From: Bacillota bacterium
Lineage (GTDB): Bacteria > Bacillota_B > Desulfitobacteriia > Desulfitobacteriales > Desulfitobacteriaceae
Direction: 5' to 3'
Length of the DNA stretch: 13,094 nucleotides
NCBI GenBank assembly: GCA_021779415.1
Contig: JAJYAS010000025.1
Location: 1 to 13,094, forward strand
The notes beneath the pieces were generated by a model that did no database searches, was not told the DNA's origin, and saw nothing but the letters and a program-made list of their open reading frames with translations. Shown here in pieces: positions 1 through 6,940 of the stretch; position 1 is the stretch's first letter, and every line of letters begins with the position of its first letter. Both the position numbers and the translations under genes were made by a program.

Positions 1-394
1 TGTATTTTGGGTTATTAGAGTTTTCGGTAAGTTCCCATACCTTTCCGTCTTCCCTGTGACAGAATCGGGCAAATGCACATCGATTATCATCAAGAAGGTC
101 AAGATCCGGTCCCTCTAACAGTTCAGCTCTGTCTTCAAACTTCTCCCTTGATGCCCTTTCAGTTCCATCAAAACCGACCTTGTCATGGGATCCATCACAA
201 AAGGGTGCATTTTTCGATTCACCACAACGGCATAGTGCATATTCTTCCGCCTGCGGTAATTTGCGTCCATCCTTAAATACATTCATTTTGCCCTTAGATA
301 CTATTATTTTTTCGGACAAAGGGACATTCCCCATAACTATATAAGGCCCATTTTTTAAAATTTTAATTTTACACTTCTTATCATTGTTCATCAT
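1..394 (-). CDS. CDGSH iron-sulfur domain protein (3' end outside the window)
   Basis: The reading frame is open for 131 codons from the ATG at 394 to the left edge, so the C-terminus is missing. Residues 55-70 carry the CDGSH-type [2Fe-2S] motif C-x-C-x2-S-x3-P-x-C-D-G-S-H, with ligands Cys55, Cys57, Cys66 and His70. A second conserved stretch follows at about 105-120 (RCAFARFC, then GKVW), as in the longer bacterial CDGSH proteins. Members of this family bind a redox-active, acid-labile 2Fe-2S cluster and are soluble; the cellular role of bacterial members is poorly defined. The start is chosen for the GAAGGA site at 403-408, 8 nt upstream; a second ATG follows at once (391). The gene overlaps the end of the 84-residue gene upstream by 14 nt, so the two are probably co-transcribed and translationally coupled. 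Confidence 0.93.
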   Translation of the reverse strand, partial: MMNNDKKCKIKILKNGPYIVMGNVPLSEKIIVSKGKMNVFKDGRKLPQAEEYALCRCGESKNAPFCDGSHDKVGFDGTERASREKFEDRAELLEGPDLDLLDDNRCAFARFCHREDGKVWELTENSNNPKY

Positions 395-635
395 GGTGAA
401 TATCCTTCAATTTTTTGCGCGATTTGATTTCGTAATCTGTTAAAACATCGACATAAGCAGTTAAAAGTTGATCTTCTGCTGCGCAACTTTGTTGATAATA
501 CCAGTCCCGAACTATTTTATTGATTTCAGTATCAGTACCCTCTACTTTATATGGATACACAACTAGAAGTTTATTGGTCTCTTTGTCTCTTAAACCTATC
601 TTTTCAGCACTTTCGAATTTACCCAAAACATTCAT
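381..635 (-). CDS. Hypothetical protein, 84 aa, first gene of the CDGSH operon
   Basis: I do not recognise this 84-residue protein. It is charged and soluble-looking, with no signal peptide or membrane segment. It has one central hydrophobic strand (LLVVYPY, residues 23-29) and a Lys/His-rich C-terminus. The start at 635 is supported by AGGAA at 644-648, about 9 nt upstream; a second AAGGA abuts the ATG. A good promoter lies directly upstream, and the 3' end overlaps the CDGSH gene by 14 nt. Co-transcription is the only functional hint: it may serve the same redox or iron-sulfur role. The 14-nt overlap and clean start make it likely to be a real gene rather than a chance frame. Confidence 0.75.
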   Translation of the reverse strand: MNVLGKFESAEKIGLRDKETNKLLVVYPYKVEGTDTEINKIVRDWYYQQSCAAEDQLLTAYVDVLTDYEIKSRKKLKDIHHDEQ

Positions 636-659
636 TCCTTTCGTTCCTATGTCATGATA

Positions 660-688
660 TTTGTATCATCTTTTCTCAGATGAGTCAA
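660..688 (-). promoter_or_regulatory. Sigma-A-type promoter of the CDGSH operon with an inverted repeat in its spacer
   Basis: Read on the minus strand, TTGACT (683-688) and TACAAA (660-665) are separated by exactly 17 nt, which puts a start site near 653, about 18 nt before the ATG at 635. The spacer is filled by a perfect inverted repeat, TCATCT-N6-AGATGA (666-683). It could be an operator for an unknown regulator. The promoter call rests on box match and spacing only. Confidence 0.55.
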
Positions 689-727
689 CAAACTAAGATT
701 CCTGAAATCCTCCCTCCAATTTTCTAG

Positions 728-764
728 AAAAAGCCGCTTAGCATTCTCATCTAAGCGGCTTTTT
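728..764 (-). terminator. Rho-independent terminator, probably bidirectional, behind ywbE
   Basis: A perfect 14-bp inverted repeat, AAAAAGCCGCTTAG (728-741) and its complement (751-764), has a 9-nt loop. The GC-rich stem core is flanked by an A-run on one side and a T-run on the other, so it would work in both directions. It lies 81 nt downstream of the ywbE stop and is most likely that gene's terminator. It also insulates the CDGSH operon promoter at 660-688. Confidence 0.9.
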
Positions 765-845
765 CACTAGCTTCTATCAACATCTAAACGTGTATACTGG
801 CCATACACAATACTCAACCTTATGCCCCCATTCGCCTTTGTCGCA

Positions 846-1040
846 TTACAGGAGAATTTGCTTCACTCGACCGACAATGCCGCCAACGAGCCTAACCTTT
901 ATGCCATGGGGATGAGTCCCAGAACTCGTAAGAATGGTTTCAACTACTCCTTCTGTCACTTTCCCAGTACGCTGATCTTGTTTCTGAACAACCGAAACCC
1001 GTATGCCTTGTTTAATATTATCCCGTATATTTCCGTTCAT
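846..1040 (-). CDS. ywbE: YwbE family protein (DUF2196)
   Basis: This 64-residue protein matches the small YwbE family of Firmicutes along its whole length. The conserved block KQDQRTGK (residues 20-27) is followed by TSSGTHPHGIKVRL and a C-terminal VGRVKQI. The predicted fold is a short all-beta domain, and the biochemical role of the family is not established. The start has a strong AAGGAG site 7 nt upstream of the ATG at 1040. The gene appears to be a single transcription unit: it ends 81 nt before the terminator at 728-764. The divergent frame at 822-1091 is its antisense shadow. Confidence 0.93.
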   Translation of the reverse strand: MNGNIRDNIKQGIRVSVVQKQDQRTGKVTEGVVETILTSSGTHPHGIKVRLVGGIVGRVKQILL

Positions 1041-1079
1041 GATCTATCTCCTTGGTTCCTTAAAGAGTGCCTTCTCAAG

Positions 1080-1101
1080 GCTTGGCTATAACCTGCCAAG
1101 C
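1080..1101. repeat. Small hairpin between ywbE and the HNH gene
   Basis: GCTTGGC (1080-1086) and GCCAAGC (1095-1101) form a 7-bp perfect stem with an 8-nt loop. It sits in the 83-nt gap downstream of the HNH gene. No T-run follows in either direction, so it is not a canonical rho-independent terminator; it may protect a 3' end or be chance. Confidence 0.3.
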
Positions 1102-1123
1102 ACCCATCTTCGTATCCCTAACA

Positions 1124-1492
1124 CTAGCTAATTAAGCCCAGTTCTCTTTTTGTACGTTCTGCCATTAGTTTTAGCATTCTATCTCTTTCGTCTGTAAATA
1201 ATGGTCCGTAGAACACTATACCATATTTTTCTAACATATTTGCTTGTATTATTTTTTTTGTCCGTCCAACTTCTGGAACATATTTTGACTTCCTTTTGGT
1301 TTTGAGAAATTTAGTGTGATTAGCACTATCAACAAACACGGCAAGATTTGCAGTTCTGTCGTCATCAATAACCCCATTAAGATGGTGCATAATCTCAGTT
1401 TCTTTTAGTTTTCTTTTTAGGTGTCTCTCGATGATTAACCTAGGAATATCCATTGTTTCGTTTTCACTATTTGTAACAAGTTTATCGTTCAA
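1124..1492 (-). CDS. Small HNH-endonuclease-like protein
   Basis: Residues 16-62 of this 122-residue protein match the HNH fold seen in phage and homing-type nucleases. There is a His-His pair (36-37) in MHHLNG, then D-D-R with Asn49 (RTANL), then His59 (SANHTKF); the H-N-H spacing is right. The C-terminal part is basic and helical. The start is read as TTG at 1492, because AAGGAG sits 5 nt upstream; a TTG 15 nt further upstream would have no ribosome binding site. Stand-alone HNH proteins nick or cut DNA as mobile, phage or defence components, but no partner, phage or intron is adjacent here. It could also be a domesticated DNA-binding protein. Confidence 0.62.
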   Translation of the reverse strand: MNDKLVTNSENETMDIPRLIIERHLKRKLKETEIMHHLNGVIDDDRTANLAVFVDSANHTKFLKTKRKSKYVPEVGRTKKIIQANMLEKYGIVFYGPLFTDERDRMLKLMAERTKRELGLIS

Positions 1493-1868
1493 ATTTTCTC
1501 CTTTCAAAATGGCCCAATAAAAAAAACAACAGACATTGGGATTTGTTTCTCTTCCCGCCAGCCAAGTTGCTAATTAATTGAAAAGATGAATTCAGTTCGT
1601 TATCAACTTTACTAGTATACCATCTTTTGCCCATAATTACAATATAGTTCCCTGGTGTTCCAACCCGACATTTTATGCCAATTCTATTTCAATTCTTCTA
1701 CGATAACTTCTTTCACTGTCATGGCATCATAGTATCCGCAACGAACATTCTCGGCTACCCTGATCTAAACGGCATAGAGGTAGAATATGCTTCTTACTTA
1801 AAGTTATGGTAACATGTATTTAATCTCAGGGGTTATGTTTACTATTATCTTGTAAGGGAGTAATACCG
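1493..1868. other. Intergenic region between the HNH gene and the metalloprotease gene
   Basis: About 375 bp with no convincing gene. The two flanking genes diverge from here, so it should contain both promoters, but I could not settle on boxes. On the minus strand a 26-codon stop-to-stop stretch around 1685-1770 (including ENVRCGYYDAM) looks protein-like but is unassignable; it may be a gene scrap. The ribosome binding site of the protease, AAGGGAG at 1854-1860, lies at the right end. Confidence 0.4.
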
Positions 1869-2885
1869 ATGAATGACTTATTAAATAACCTTTTGAAAGT
1901 AATTAAGATTTTGGCTACCACTATTGGATTAATCGTTTCCTCCTTGCTTCACGGCAATCTTCCTTCCTCCAACGCTCTTCTAGCATTATGGCAAGGAACC
2001 AAACCGCCTCAGATCACTACTCATATTAATCAGCAAGGCAGCAGTTCAGCCTCTAATTCCAACCTTCAAAAACCAAATCATCGCTCAGTCAGACATAGGC
2101 AGGTAGAACATATTGCCAAAAATTTGCGTAGTCTTCCTACTACACATATCGCTACAAGCCAAACAGTTGCAACAAATGTTTCCATTAAAGCTGGCGATAA
2201 TGCAGTGCCTGCCACACGTCTCACTAAAGCTAGTCAAATTATTAAAGACATATCTTTACCGACACTAAATGCTCTTGTTGGATTATCTCCAGCTAAAAAC
2301 ATTCAAGTAGTCTTATTCTCATCACCCAAAACCTATGCTAATGCTTTAGTTCAAGCTAATATAGATCCTAGCTCGATACAATCAATCGTTGCCGATACCG
2401 GGGGGCTAACTGTCAACACAACAATCTGGATTCCATTATATAATCTTGCAGATAATAGTGATCTTTCTAATGTTCTCAGTCATGAACTTTTCCATGCTTG
2501 TGCATCAAGTCAAGGATTTGGCGATCAACTGCCAACTTGGCTTAACGAAGGAACAGCTTGGCGAATTGGGCTTACCGCTATGCAAAAAGTAGATCCCCAA
2601 AAAACATCCTTAGAAATGGCTACTCTTGAAGTCGACGTGCGAAATGCTGCCAAAAGTGGAACTCTACTCCCTTTAACCGCCTCAGAAAAGGATATTCTTA
2701 ACGCTCAATATAACGTTGAATACGAAGATTTTATGGCCGTTGAGCAACTTGTGAAACAATTTGGAACATCTAGCTACAAGACATTTATTCAAAATTTGAA
2801 GACTGAAAACATTAACACGGATTTTAAGAACACCTTCAACACTACATTAGATAATTTTCAGAACAACTTTATGAAATCTTTATAA
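1869..2885 (+). CDS. Exported or membrane-anchored metalloprotease, peptidase MA-like (gluzincin)
   Basis: This 338-residue protein has a hydrophobic N-terminal segment (about 12-42) that acts as a signal peptide or anchor. A low-complexity Ser/Asn/Gln-rich linker to about residue 110 follows, then a peptidase MA-like domain. The zinc site is HELFH (205-209), where His205 and His209 bind zinc and Glu206 is catalytic. The third ligand is Glu227 in LNEGTA, 18 residues later, the usual gluzincin spacing. The site is intact, so an active protease acting outside the membrane is expected; the substrate is unknown. The start is supported by AAGGGAG 8 nt upstream. The gene stands alone, convergent with the MFS gene 54 nt away, with no clear terminator between. 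Confidence 0.85.
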   Translation: MNDLLNNLLKVIKILATTIGLIVSSLLHGNLPSSNALLALWQGTKPPQITTHINQQGSSSASNSNLQKPNHRSVRHRQVEHIAKNLRSLPTTHIATSQTVATNVSIKAGDNAVPATRLTKASQIIKDISLPTLNALVGLSPAKNIQVVLFSSPKTYANALVQANIDPSSIQSIVADTGGLTVNTTIWIPLYNLADNSDLSNVLSHELFHACASSQGFGDQLPTWLNEGTAWRIGLTAMQKVDPQKTSLEMATLEVDVRNAAKSGTLLPLTASEKDILNAQYNVEYEDFMAVEQLVKQFGTSSYKTFIQNLKTENINTDFKNTFNTTLDNFQNNFMKSL

Positions 2886-2939
2886 ACCATTGCACTTTGC
2901 CTAGTCTATCGTATAGTTGCTGTTGTCGTACGGCTGAAC

Positions 2940-4196
2940 CTAAGTAGACGGCAGAAGGGCACGCTTCTTTACTACGGTATTGAAAACGATTAAAAATATT
3001 AACACTCCTGATACTGCCCCACAGATTAAAAAACCCATACCCGAACCCAATTTTTCTGTGATAATTCCTGCAAAAAGATTTCCTATCGGGGTTGTGCCGG
3101 CAAAAGCAAATGAATAAACGCTCATTACCCTACCCCTATATTCTTCACCGGAATTGAGTTGAATAGTCGAATTCGCAGTTGTGATAAAAATGATATTAGT
3201 AAATCCGATAATGGCAAACATTACCACCGCTAATGGCAAGGTGTAAATAAAGTTGAGTAAAACAAGCAACGCTGAAACAAGAAAGGCACTACCAAAAAGC
3301 ATTCGGAATCGGGGATTACCCTTAGCTTGGGATGCGACAAGAAGTGCACCTACCAGAGAACCTGCTCCAGAAGCAGATAATAGAAGCCCATACCCGTGAA
3401 CGCCTTGCTTAAGTACTTCTGCCGCAAAAAGAGGTATAACTACATTAAAATTCATGACAAACGTGCCCACAGCTAACATCGCTAGTATGGCTCCCAACAA
3501 GGCCGGAGAACGTCGAATATATTTTAACCCCTCCAGTATTTCGGTCAACACATTTTTTTCTACTTTCTTTATAACGGGAGGTTTTTCCTTAATATTAATG
3601 AGGTATAAACCATAAATGACTGGGAGGAAACTTATCCCGTTAATTAAAAATAATAGTCCTGCACCAAACCGAGCCATTAACACAGCCGCTAAAGCAGGCC
3701 CAATCATTCTGGCAACATTGACAATAGCCGAGTTTAGTCCTATAGCACTTCTCAGGTCTTTTCTATCCACCAAATCTGGCATAAAGGATTGACGAGCGGG
3801 GAGATCTAACGTATTTACCAGGCCCATGAGCGCAGCTAAAACAAAAACTTCCCCATAAACAATATGCCCTGACCAAACTAGGAGAGCCAAAACAAAGGCT
3901 TGAATCATTAGCGCTGTCTGAGTGAATAGGAGCATCTTCTTTTTCGGGTATCTGTCAACAAATACCCCTGCAAATAATGATAAGAACATGACGGGCCCAA
4001 ACTGAGCAGCCCCTAGTAAACCTAACAAAAATGCTGACTTAGTCAAGGTATAAACTAGCCATTGTTGAGCTGTAGTCTGCGCCCAAGTACCGATCAAAGA
4101 AATACATTGACCGAACCAAAAATATCGGAAATTACGATAGGTTAAAGCCGGAAATGTTTTTTTTAATCTTATGGTCATCGCTGTATTACTACTCAT
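2940..4196 (-). CDS. MFS exporter of the EntS/MFS_3 type
   Basis: This approximately 418-residue, 12-helix transporter belongs to the MFS_3 (PF05977) group of drug and siderophore exporters that includes enterobactin exporter EntS. The family signatures are present: FRYFWFGQCISLIGTW near the N-terminus, the loop 2-3 motif GVFVDRYPKKKM, the segment NTLDLPARQSFMPDLV, and GEEYRGRVMSVYSF in the second half. It should expel a small hydrophobic or chelating compound by proton antiport. The start is taken as ATG at 4196, 10 nt after AAGGAG; a GTG at 4202, 4 nt after the same site, is possible. It overlaps the PadR gene by 8 nt (14 nt with the GTG), so the two form one coupled operon and substrate-induced export is likely. 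Confidence 0.9.
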   Translation of the reverse strand: MSSNTAMTIRLKKTFPALTYRNFRYFWFGQCISLIGTWAQTTAQQWLVYTLTKSAFLLGLLGAAQFGPVMFLSLFAGVFVDRYPKKKMLLFTQTALMIQAFVLALLVWSGHIVYGEVFVLAALMGLVNTLDLPARQSFMPDLVDRKDLRSAIGLNSAIVNVARMIGPALAAVLMARFGAGLLFLINGISFLPVIYGLYLINIKEKPPVIKKVEKNVLTEILEGLKYIRRSPALLGAILAMLAVGTFVMNFNVVIPLFAAEVLKQGVHGYGLLLSASGAGSLVGALLVASQAKGNPRFRMLFGSAFLVSALLVLLNFIYTLPLAVVMFAIIGFTNIIFITTANSTIQLNSGEEYRGRVMSVYSFAFAGTTPIGNLFAGIITEKLGSGMGFLICGAVSGVLIFLIVFNTVVKKRALLPST

Positions 4197-4722
4197 TTCC
4201 ACCCATCTCCTTTAAGATTCGTTTGAGGAAACTCTGTTCAAGCTGATAATGAGCTAGCAAATATTCCTTAACCATAAGCCTTTTAGTGGGATATAATTCC
4301 TTAGTCTTCTCGAATTTCTCGTTAAAATGGTCGACAAAATCGTTTAGATGAATTAGACGTTCTTGAATGGTTTGTTTAAATATTTCCGCATCCATTAAAT
4401 GACGACAAGATAAACCAACTGTTAAATCGAAATAATAAGATTCACTATTTCTAAGGAGTTTTATAGTCGCTTTATCAAAAGCTATAGTTCCGTTCTCTGT
4501 GACATAGTAACGCTTTCTCTGGGGCATATTGCCTTCCTTTTCAATTTTGAACTCTAGAAGGCCTTTATTACATAACCTATCTAAAACTTGATAAACGGTT
4601 GTGCCCCCAATCTTTACCCATGTTCTTATTTCACGATCCTCAATCATCTTCTCTATTTCATAAGCGTAAGACGGTTTAGTCTTAACAAATTTTATTAACA
4701 TAAGTTCGATATTCGATAGCAT
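4189..4722 (-). CDS. PadR-family transcriptional repressor
   Basis: This 177-residue protein has a PadR winged-helix domain at about 1-85 (SYAYEIEKMIEDRE, then GTTVYQVLDRLCNKGLL, the recognition helix region, and the wing near KRYYVT). A C-terminal helical dimerisation domain at about 90-175 resembles the vir_act_alpha_C type. PadR proteins are dimeric repressors that release DNA on binding a small toxic compound. I read the start as ATG at 4722, because AGGGTGA lies 5 nt upstream; the in-frame GTG at 4731 has a Shine-Dalgarno sequence directly against it. The gene leads the MFS gene in an overlapping operon. A perfect 35-bp inverted repeat 34 nt upstream of the start is its likely autoregulatory operator. 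Confidence 0.9.
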   Translation of the reverse strand: MLSNIELMLIKFVKTKPSYAYEIEKMIEDREIRTWVKIGGTTVYQVLDRLCNKGLLEFKIEKEGNMPQRKRYYVTENGTIAFDKATIKLLRNSESYYFDLTVGLSCRHLMDAEIFKQTIQERLIHLNDFVDHFNEKFEKTKELYPTKRLMVKEYLLAHYQLEQSFLKRILKEMGGNE

Positions 4723-4756
4723 AAACTTCACCCTATTCTCTATAATAATACAAATA

Positions 4757-4791
4757 CACTAATACTACTATTATTAATAGTAGTATTAGTG
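4757..4791. promoter_or_regulatory. Perfect 35-bp inverted repeat, probable PadR operator
   Basis: CACTAATACTACTATT (4757-4772) is followed by 3 nt and then its exact reverse complement (4776-4791). The inner ATACT/AGTAT halves resemble half-sites reported for PadR-type operators. It lies 34 nt upstream of the chosen padR start, next to AT-rich promoter-like sequence on the minus strand (TATTATTATAG at about 4740-4750). A bound repressor would therefore block the operon's promoter. A terminator role is unlikely because there is no GC-rich stem. Confidence 0.75.
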
Positions 4792-5011
4792 ATGGGTATA
4801 AGTCAAGAAATATTTATATTTGTATTCCCAATCCTTCTCCCCCTCATTATTTTCGGCATTTCTTGATACTTATATCCCTCTGTCCATATGTTCCATGACC
4901 TTTGCTCAAGAATATGTTAAACCTAATAATGGAGAATTGGCCCCGGCGGTTGAGCCAGGGCCTTGTTATTTGTGGTATGCAATTATTAAACGAGTTTAAA
5001 TGTGCCCCCTA
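4792..5011. other. Intergenic region with two imperfect inverted repeats
   Basis: There is no gene here. Two structures are visible. TATAAGTCAAGAAAT (4797-4811) recurs inverted at 4858-4874, with a 2-nt insertion in the right arm and 46 nt between the arms; its function is unknown. A GC-rich hairpin at 4939-4962 is listed separately. The remainder is AT-rich with only very short open frames. Confidence 0.5.
4939..4972 (+). terminator. Possible terminator hairpin ahead of the GntR operon
   Basis: GGCCC-c-GGC (4939-4947) pairs with GCC-a-GGGCC (4954-4962) around a 6-nt loop, giving 8 pairs with one mismatch. It is followed by TTGTTATTTG, a weak T-rich tail. No plus-strand gene precedes it, so it is either a remnant of a lost gene's terminator or insulation for the promoter at 5012. 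Confidence 0.4.
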
Positions 5012-5039
5012 TTGACAATATCTCAAAATTGTGTATTAT
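5012..5039 (+). promoter_or_regulatory. Sigma-A promoter of the GntR/ABC operon
   Basis: A consensus TTGACA (5012-5017) and a near-consensus TATTAT (5034-5039) are separated by 16 nt. The predicted start site falls at about 5046, inside the inverted repeat at 5032-5067, so initiation and repressor binding are mutually exclusive. Confidence 0.8.
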
Positions 5040-5067
5040 TGTATTAATTGTTTAATACAATAATACA
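5032..5067. promoter_or_regulatory. Perfect 36-bp inverted repeat, probable operator of the YtrA-type GntR regulator
   Basis: TGTATTATTGTATTAA (5032-5047) is separated by TTGT from its exact complement (5052-5067). It covers the -10 box and start site and ends at the AAGGAG ribosome binding site (5067-5072). Operators of this outer TGTATTA/TAATACA type fit what is known for YtrA-subfamily regulators, which bind close to their own promoters. Autorepression is the natural reading. Confidence 0.8.
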
Positions 5068-5079
5068 AGGAGTGATACC

Positions 5080-5451
5080 ATGCCATGGGAACTAAAATCT
5101 GACAGACCTATTTACACCCAGCTGATCGAACAAATTGAGCTGATGGTATTTTCCGGAGCATATCCCCTGGGGTCCAGACTGCCTTCGGTGCGAGATATGG
5201 CACAAGAGGCAGCGGTAAATCCAAATACCATGCAAAGGGCTCTGGCGAAGTTGGAGGAAGACGGCCTCATAATAACGCACCGCACAAGCGGTAGGTCGAT
5301 AACGGAGGATGCGCGGGTGGTTGAACTGGCAAAATCCAAATTGGTTCAGAAGCAAATCTTGGAGTTCCTGGAAAAAATGCAGTTGCTGGGCTTTGAACAA
5401 AAGGAGATCTTAACCATTATTAATAACATGTTAAAGGAGATGAAGAAATGA
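5080..5451 (+). CDS. GntR-family regulator, YtrA subfamily
   Basis: This is a 123-residue protein, the short length typical of the YtrA subfamily. A GntR winged helix at about 10-75 includes PIYTQLIEQI, SRLPSVRDMA and the recognition helix VNPNTMQRALAKLE. A short C-terminal helical dimerisation region (about 85-123) follows instead of a large ligand-binding domain. Such proteins repress adjacent ABC transporter genes, often ones responding to cell-envelope stress or antimicrobial peptides. The start has AAGGAG 7 nt upstream. The stop overlaps the ATPase start by 4 nt (ATGA), so translation is coupled. The operator at 5032-5067 argues for autorepression; the inducer cannot be read from the sequence. 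Confidence 0.93.
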   Translation: MPWELKSDRPIYTQLIEQIELMVFSGAYPLGSRLPSVRDMAQEAAVNPNTMQRALAKLEEDGLIITHRTSGRSITEDARVVELAKSKLVQKQILEFLEKMQLLGFEQKEILTIINNMLKEMKK

Positions 5452-6146
5452 ACACTATTTTAGAATGCAATGACCTAACAAAAAAATTCGGAAGCAAAAT
5501 AGCCGTATCTGCTGTTAATCTAAAAGTAGAGCGCGGGCAAATCGTAGGGCTTCTGGGACCTAACGGCAGCGGAAAAAGCACCATCATCAAGCTGGCAAAC
5601 GAACTCTTAACCCCGACCAGCGGAAATATCCTTATTGGAGGCAGGAAGCCAGGCATCGAGACCAAGAAAATCGTATCCTACCTCCCGGAGAAGACTTATT
5701 TGAATGATTGGATGCGCGTATACCAAATTATTGAGCTTTTCTCCGATTTCTATGAAGATTTTAAACCTGAGAAGGCTTACGACATGCTCAAAAGACTTAA
5801 TATCAACGCTAATGACAGACTTAAAACCATGTCCAAGGGAACGAAGGAAAAGGTGCAACTGATTCTTGTCATGAGCCGTGAAGCAGAACTTTATCTTTTG
5901 GATGAGCCTATAGGCGGAGTGGATCCGGCAGCAAGGGATTATATTCTTGAAACTATTCTTAGCAATTACAACGAAAATGCAACGGTGATTATCTCGACCC
6001 ACCTTATTTCAGATATTGAGATGATATTGGATTATGTGGTTTTTATAAATCAAGGCCAAGTGGTTTTGACCTCTTCTGTGGATGATATCCGAGATGAAAA
6101 GGGTAAATCTGTTGATGTTTTATTCAGGGAGGTATTCAGATGTTAA
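5448..6146 (+). CDS. ABC transporter ATP-binding protein of the YtrA-type operon
   Basis: This 232-residue ABC ATPase has Walker A GPNGSGKST (37-45), the signature MSKGTKEKV (128-136), Walker B LYLLDEP with catalytic Glu153, a D-loop GGVDP and the switch His185 (STH). The Q-loop region reads YLPE rather than carrying a clear Gln, and the signature is MSKGT in place of LSGGQ; both are usual for this exporter subfamily. It should power the permease encoded next, which it overlaps by 7 nt, as a homodimer at the membrane. The substrate is unknown; related systems act in peptide-antibiotic resistance or envelope stress. Confidence 0.94.
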   Translation: MNTILECNDLTKKFGSKIAVSAVNLKVERGQIVGLLGPNGSGKSTIIKLANELLTPTSGNILIGGRKPGIETKKIVSYLPEKTYLNDWMRVYQIIELFSDFYEDFKPEKAYDMLKRLNINANDRLKTMSKGTKEKVQLILVMSREAELYLLDEPIGGVDPAARDYILETILSNYNENATVIISTHLISDIEMILDYVVFINQGQVVLTSSVDDIRDEKGKSVDVLFREVFRC

Positions 6147-6940
6147 ACAAGCTTTTGAAGTATGAAATCAAAGCAACCGGAAGAATATTCCTGCCATTTT
6201 TTCTCTCTTTACTGGTGTTCGCGGGAATCAATAAATTTATTTCTTCTTTTGGTTTCCAGAAATGGGATACTCCAGCAATTATCAGCATGGTCATCTATAT
6301 CATGATTATGGTGGGAATGTTCGTCATGACCTTTATTATGATGATTCAACGCTTTTATAGAAATCTACTTTCGGATGAGGGCTATTTGATGTTTACGCTG
6401 CCCACTAGGCCCTGGAAACATATTGCCAGTAAGCTTCTGGTGTCTATGATGTGGATGGTAACCAGCGTAATCGTCGCCATGATTTCGATCCTGATTATCG
6501 CTTTTGACAAAAGGGCTATCACTGAAATCACTAAGGGATTTGCTACTTTTTCTAACCAACTTTTTGAACAGTTGGGGGCTTCGGTATACCTTTTGGCTTT
6601 GGAGATTATCGTTGGCATCCTTATAAGCCTGGCTTCAGGGATTTTGATCGTTTATGCCTCTATTGCCATCGGCCATCTGTTCAGTCAGCATAAAACGTTG
6701 GCATCCTTCGGAACCTTTATTATCCTCAATACTTTTACCCAAATCCTTTTCATGCTGATCAGCTTGACACCTGGCATCGCCTATCTTTCCAATATTCATA
6801 TATCTTCAAATGATTTCGTTGCCGTACAATCGGTAATACAACTGGTGATTGTTTATGGAATCAGTTTTACCGGACTTCTAAGTGTAGCTTACTTTGCTGT
6901 AACCAATATCATTTTAAGCAAAAGGCTGAATTTGGAATAA
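6140..6940 (+). CDS. ABC-2-type permease, partner of the preceding ATPase
   Basis: This 266-residue integral membrane protein has about six hydrophobic segments (near residues 16-34, 47-68, 100-122, 146-175, 186-208 and 228-256). The cytoplasmic loop motif RFYRNLLSDEGYLMFTLP (about 72-89) is typical of permeases linked to YtrA-type operons and probably touches the ATPase. The start at 6140 has AGGGAGGT 7 nt upstream, inside the end of the ATPase gene. It is the last gene of the three-gene operon. No clear terminator follows, and the next 370 bp hold only a possible gene remnant. Confidence 0.88.
   Translation: MLNKLLKYEIKATGRIFLPFFLSLLVFAGINKFISSFGFQKWDTPAIISMVIYIMIMVGMFVMTFIMMIQRFYRNLLSDEGYLMFTLPTRPWKHIASKLLVSMMWMVTSVIVAMISILIIAFDKRAITEITKGFATFSNQLFEQLGASVYLLALEIIVGILISLASGILIVYASIAIGHLFSQHKTLASFGTFIILNTFTQILFMLISLTPGIAYLSNIHISSNDFVAVQSVIQLVIVYGISFTGLLSVAYFAVTNIILSKRLNLE

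Noticed and set aside
73..276. Plus-strand open frame of 67 codons
   Set aside because: It is antisense to the CDGSH gene, whose metal-binding motif is unmistakable on the minus strand.
822..1091. Plus-strand open frame of 89 codons
   Set aside because: It covers ywbE in antisense; it has no ribosome binding site and no recognisable motif.
1512..1545. CCCAAT/ATTGGG inverted repeat with an A-run upstream of the HNH gene
   Set aside because: The stem is only 6 bp with a long loop and is badly placed for a terminator; probably chance.
5607..6002. Minus-strand open frame of 131 codons
   Set aside because: It is a shadow of the ABC ATPase gene, which carries all Walker and signature motifs.
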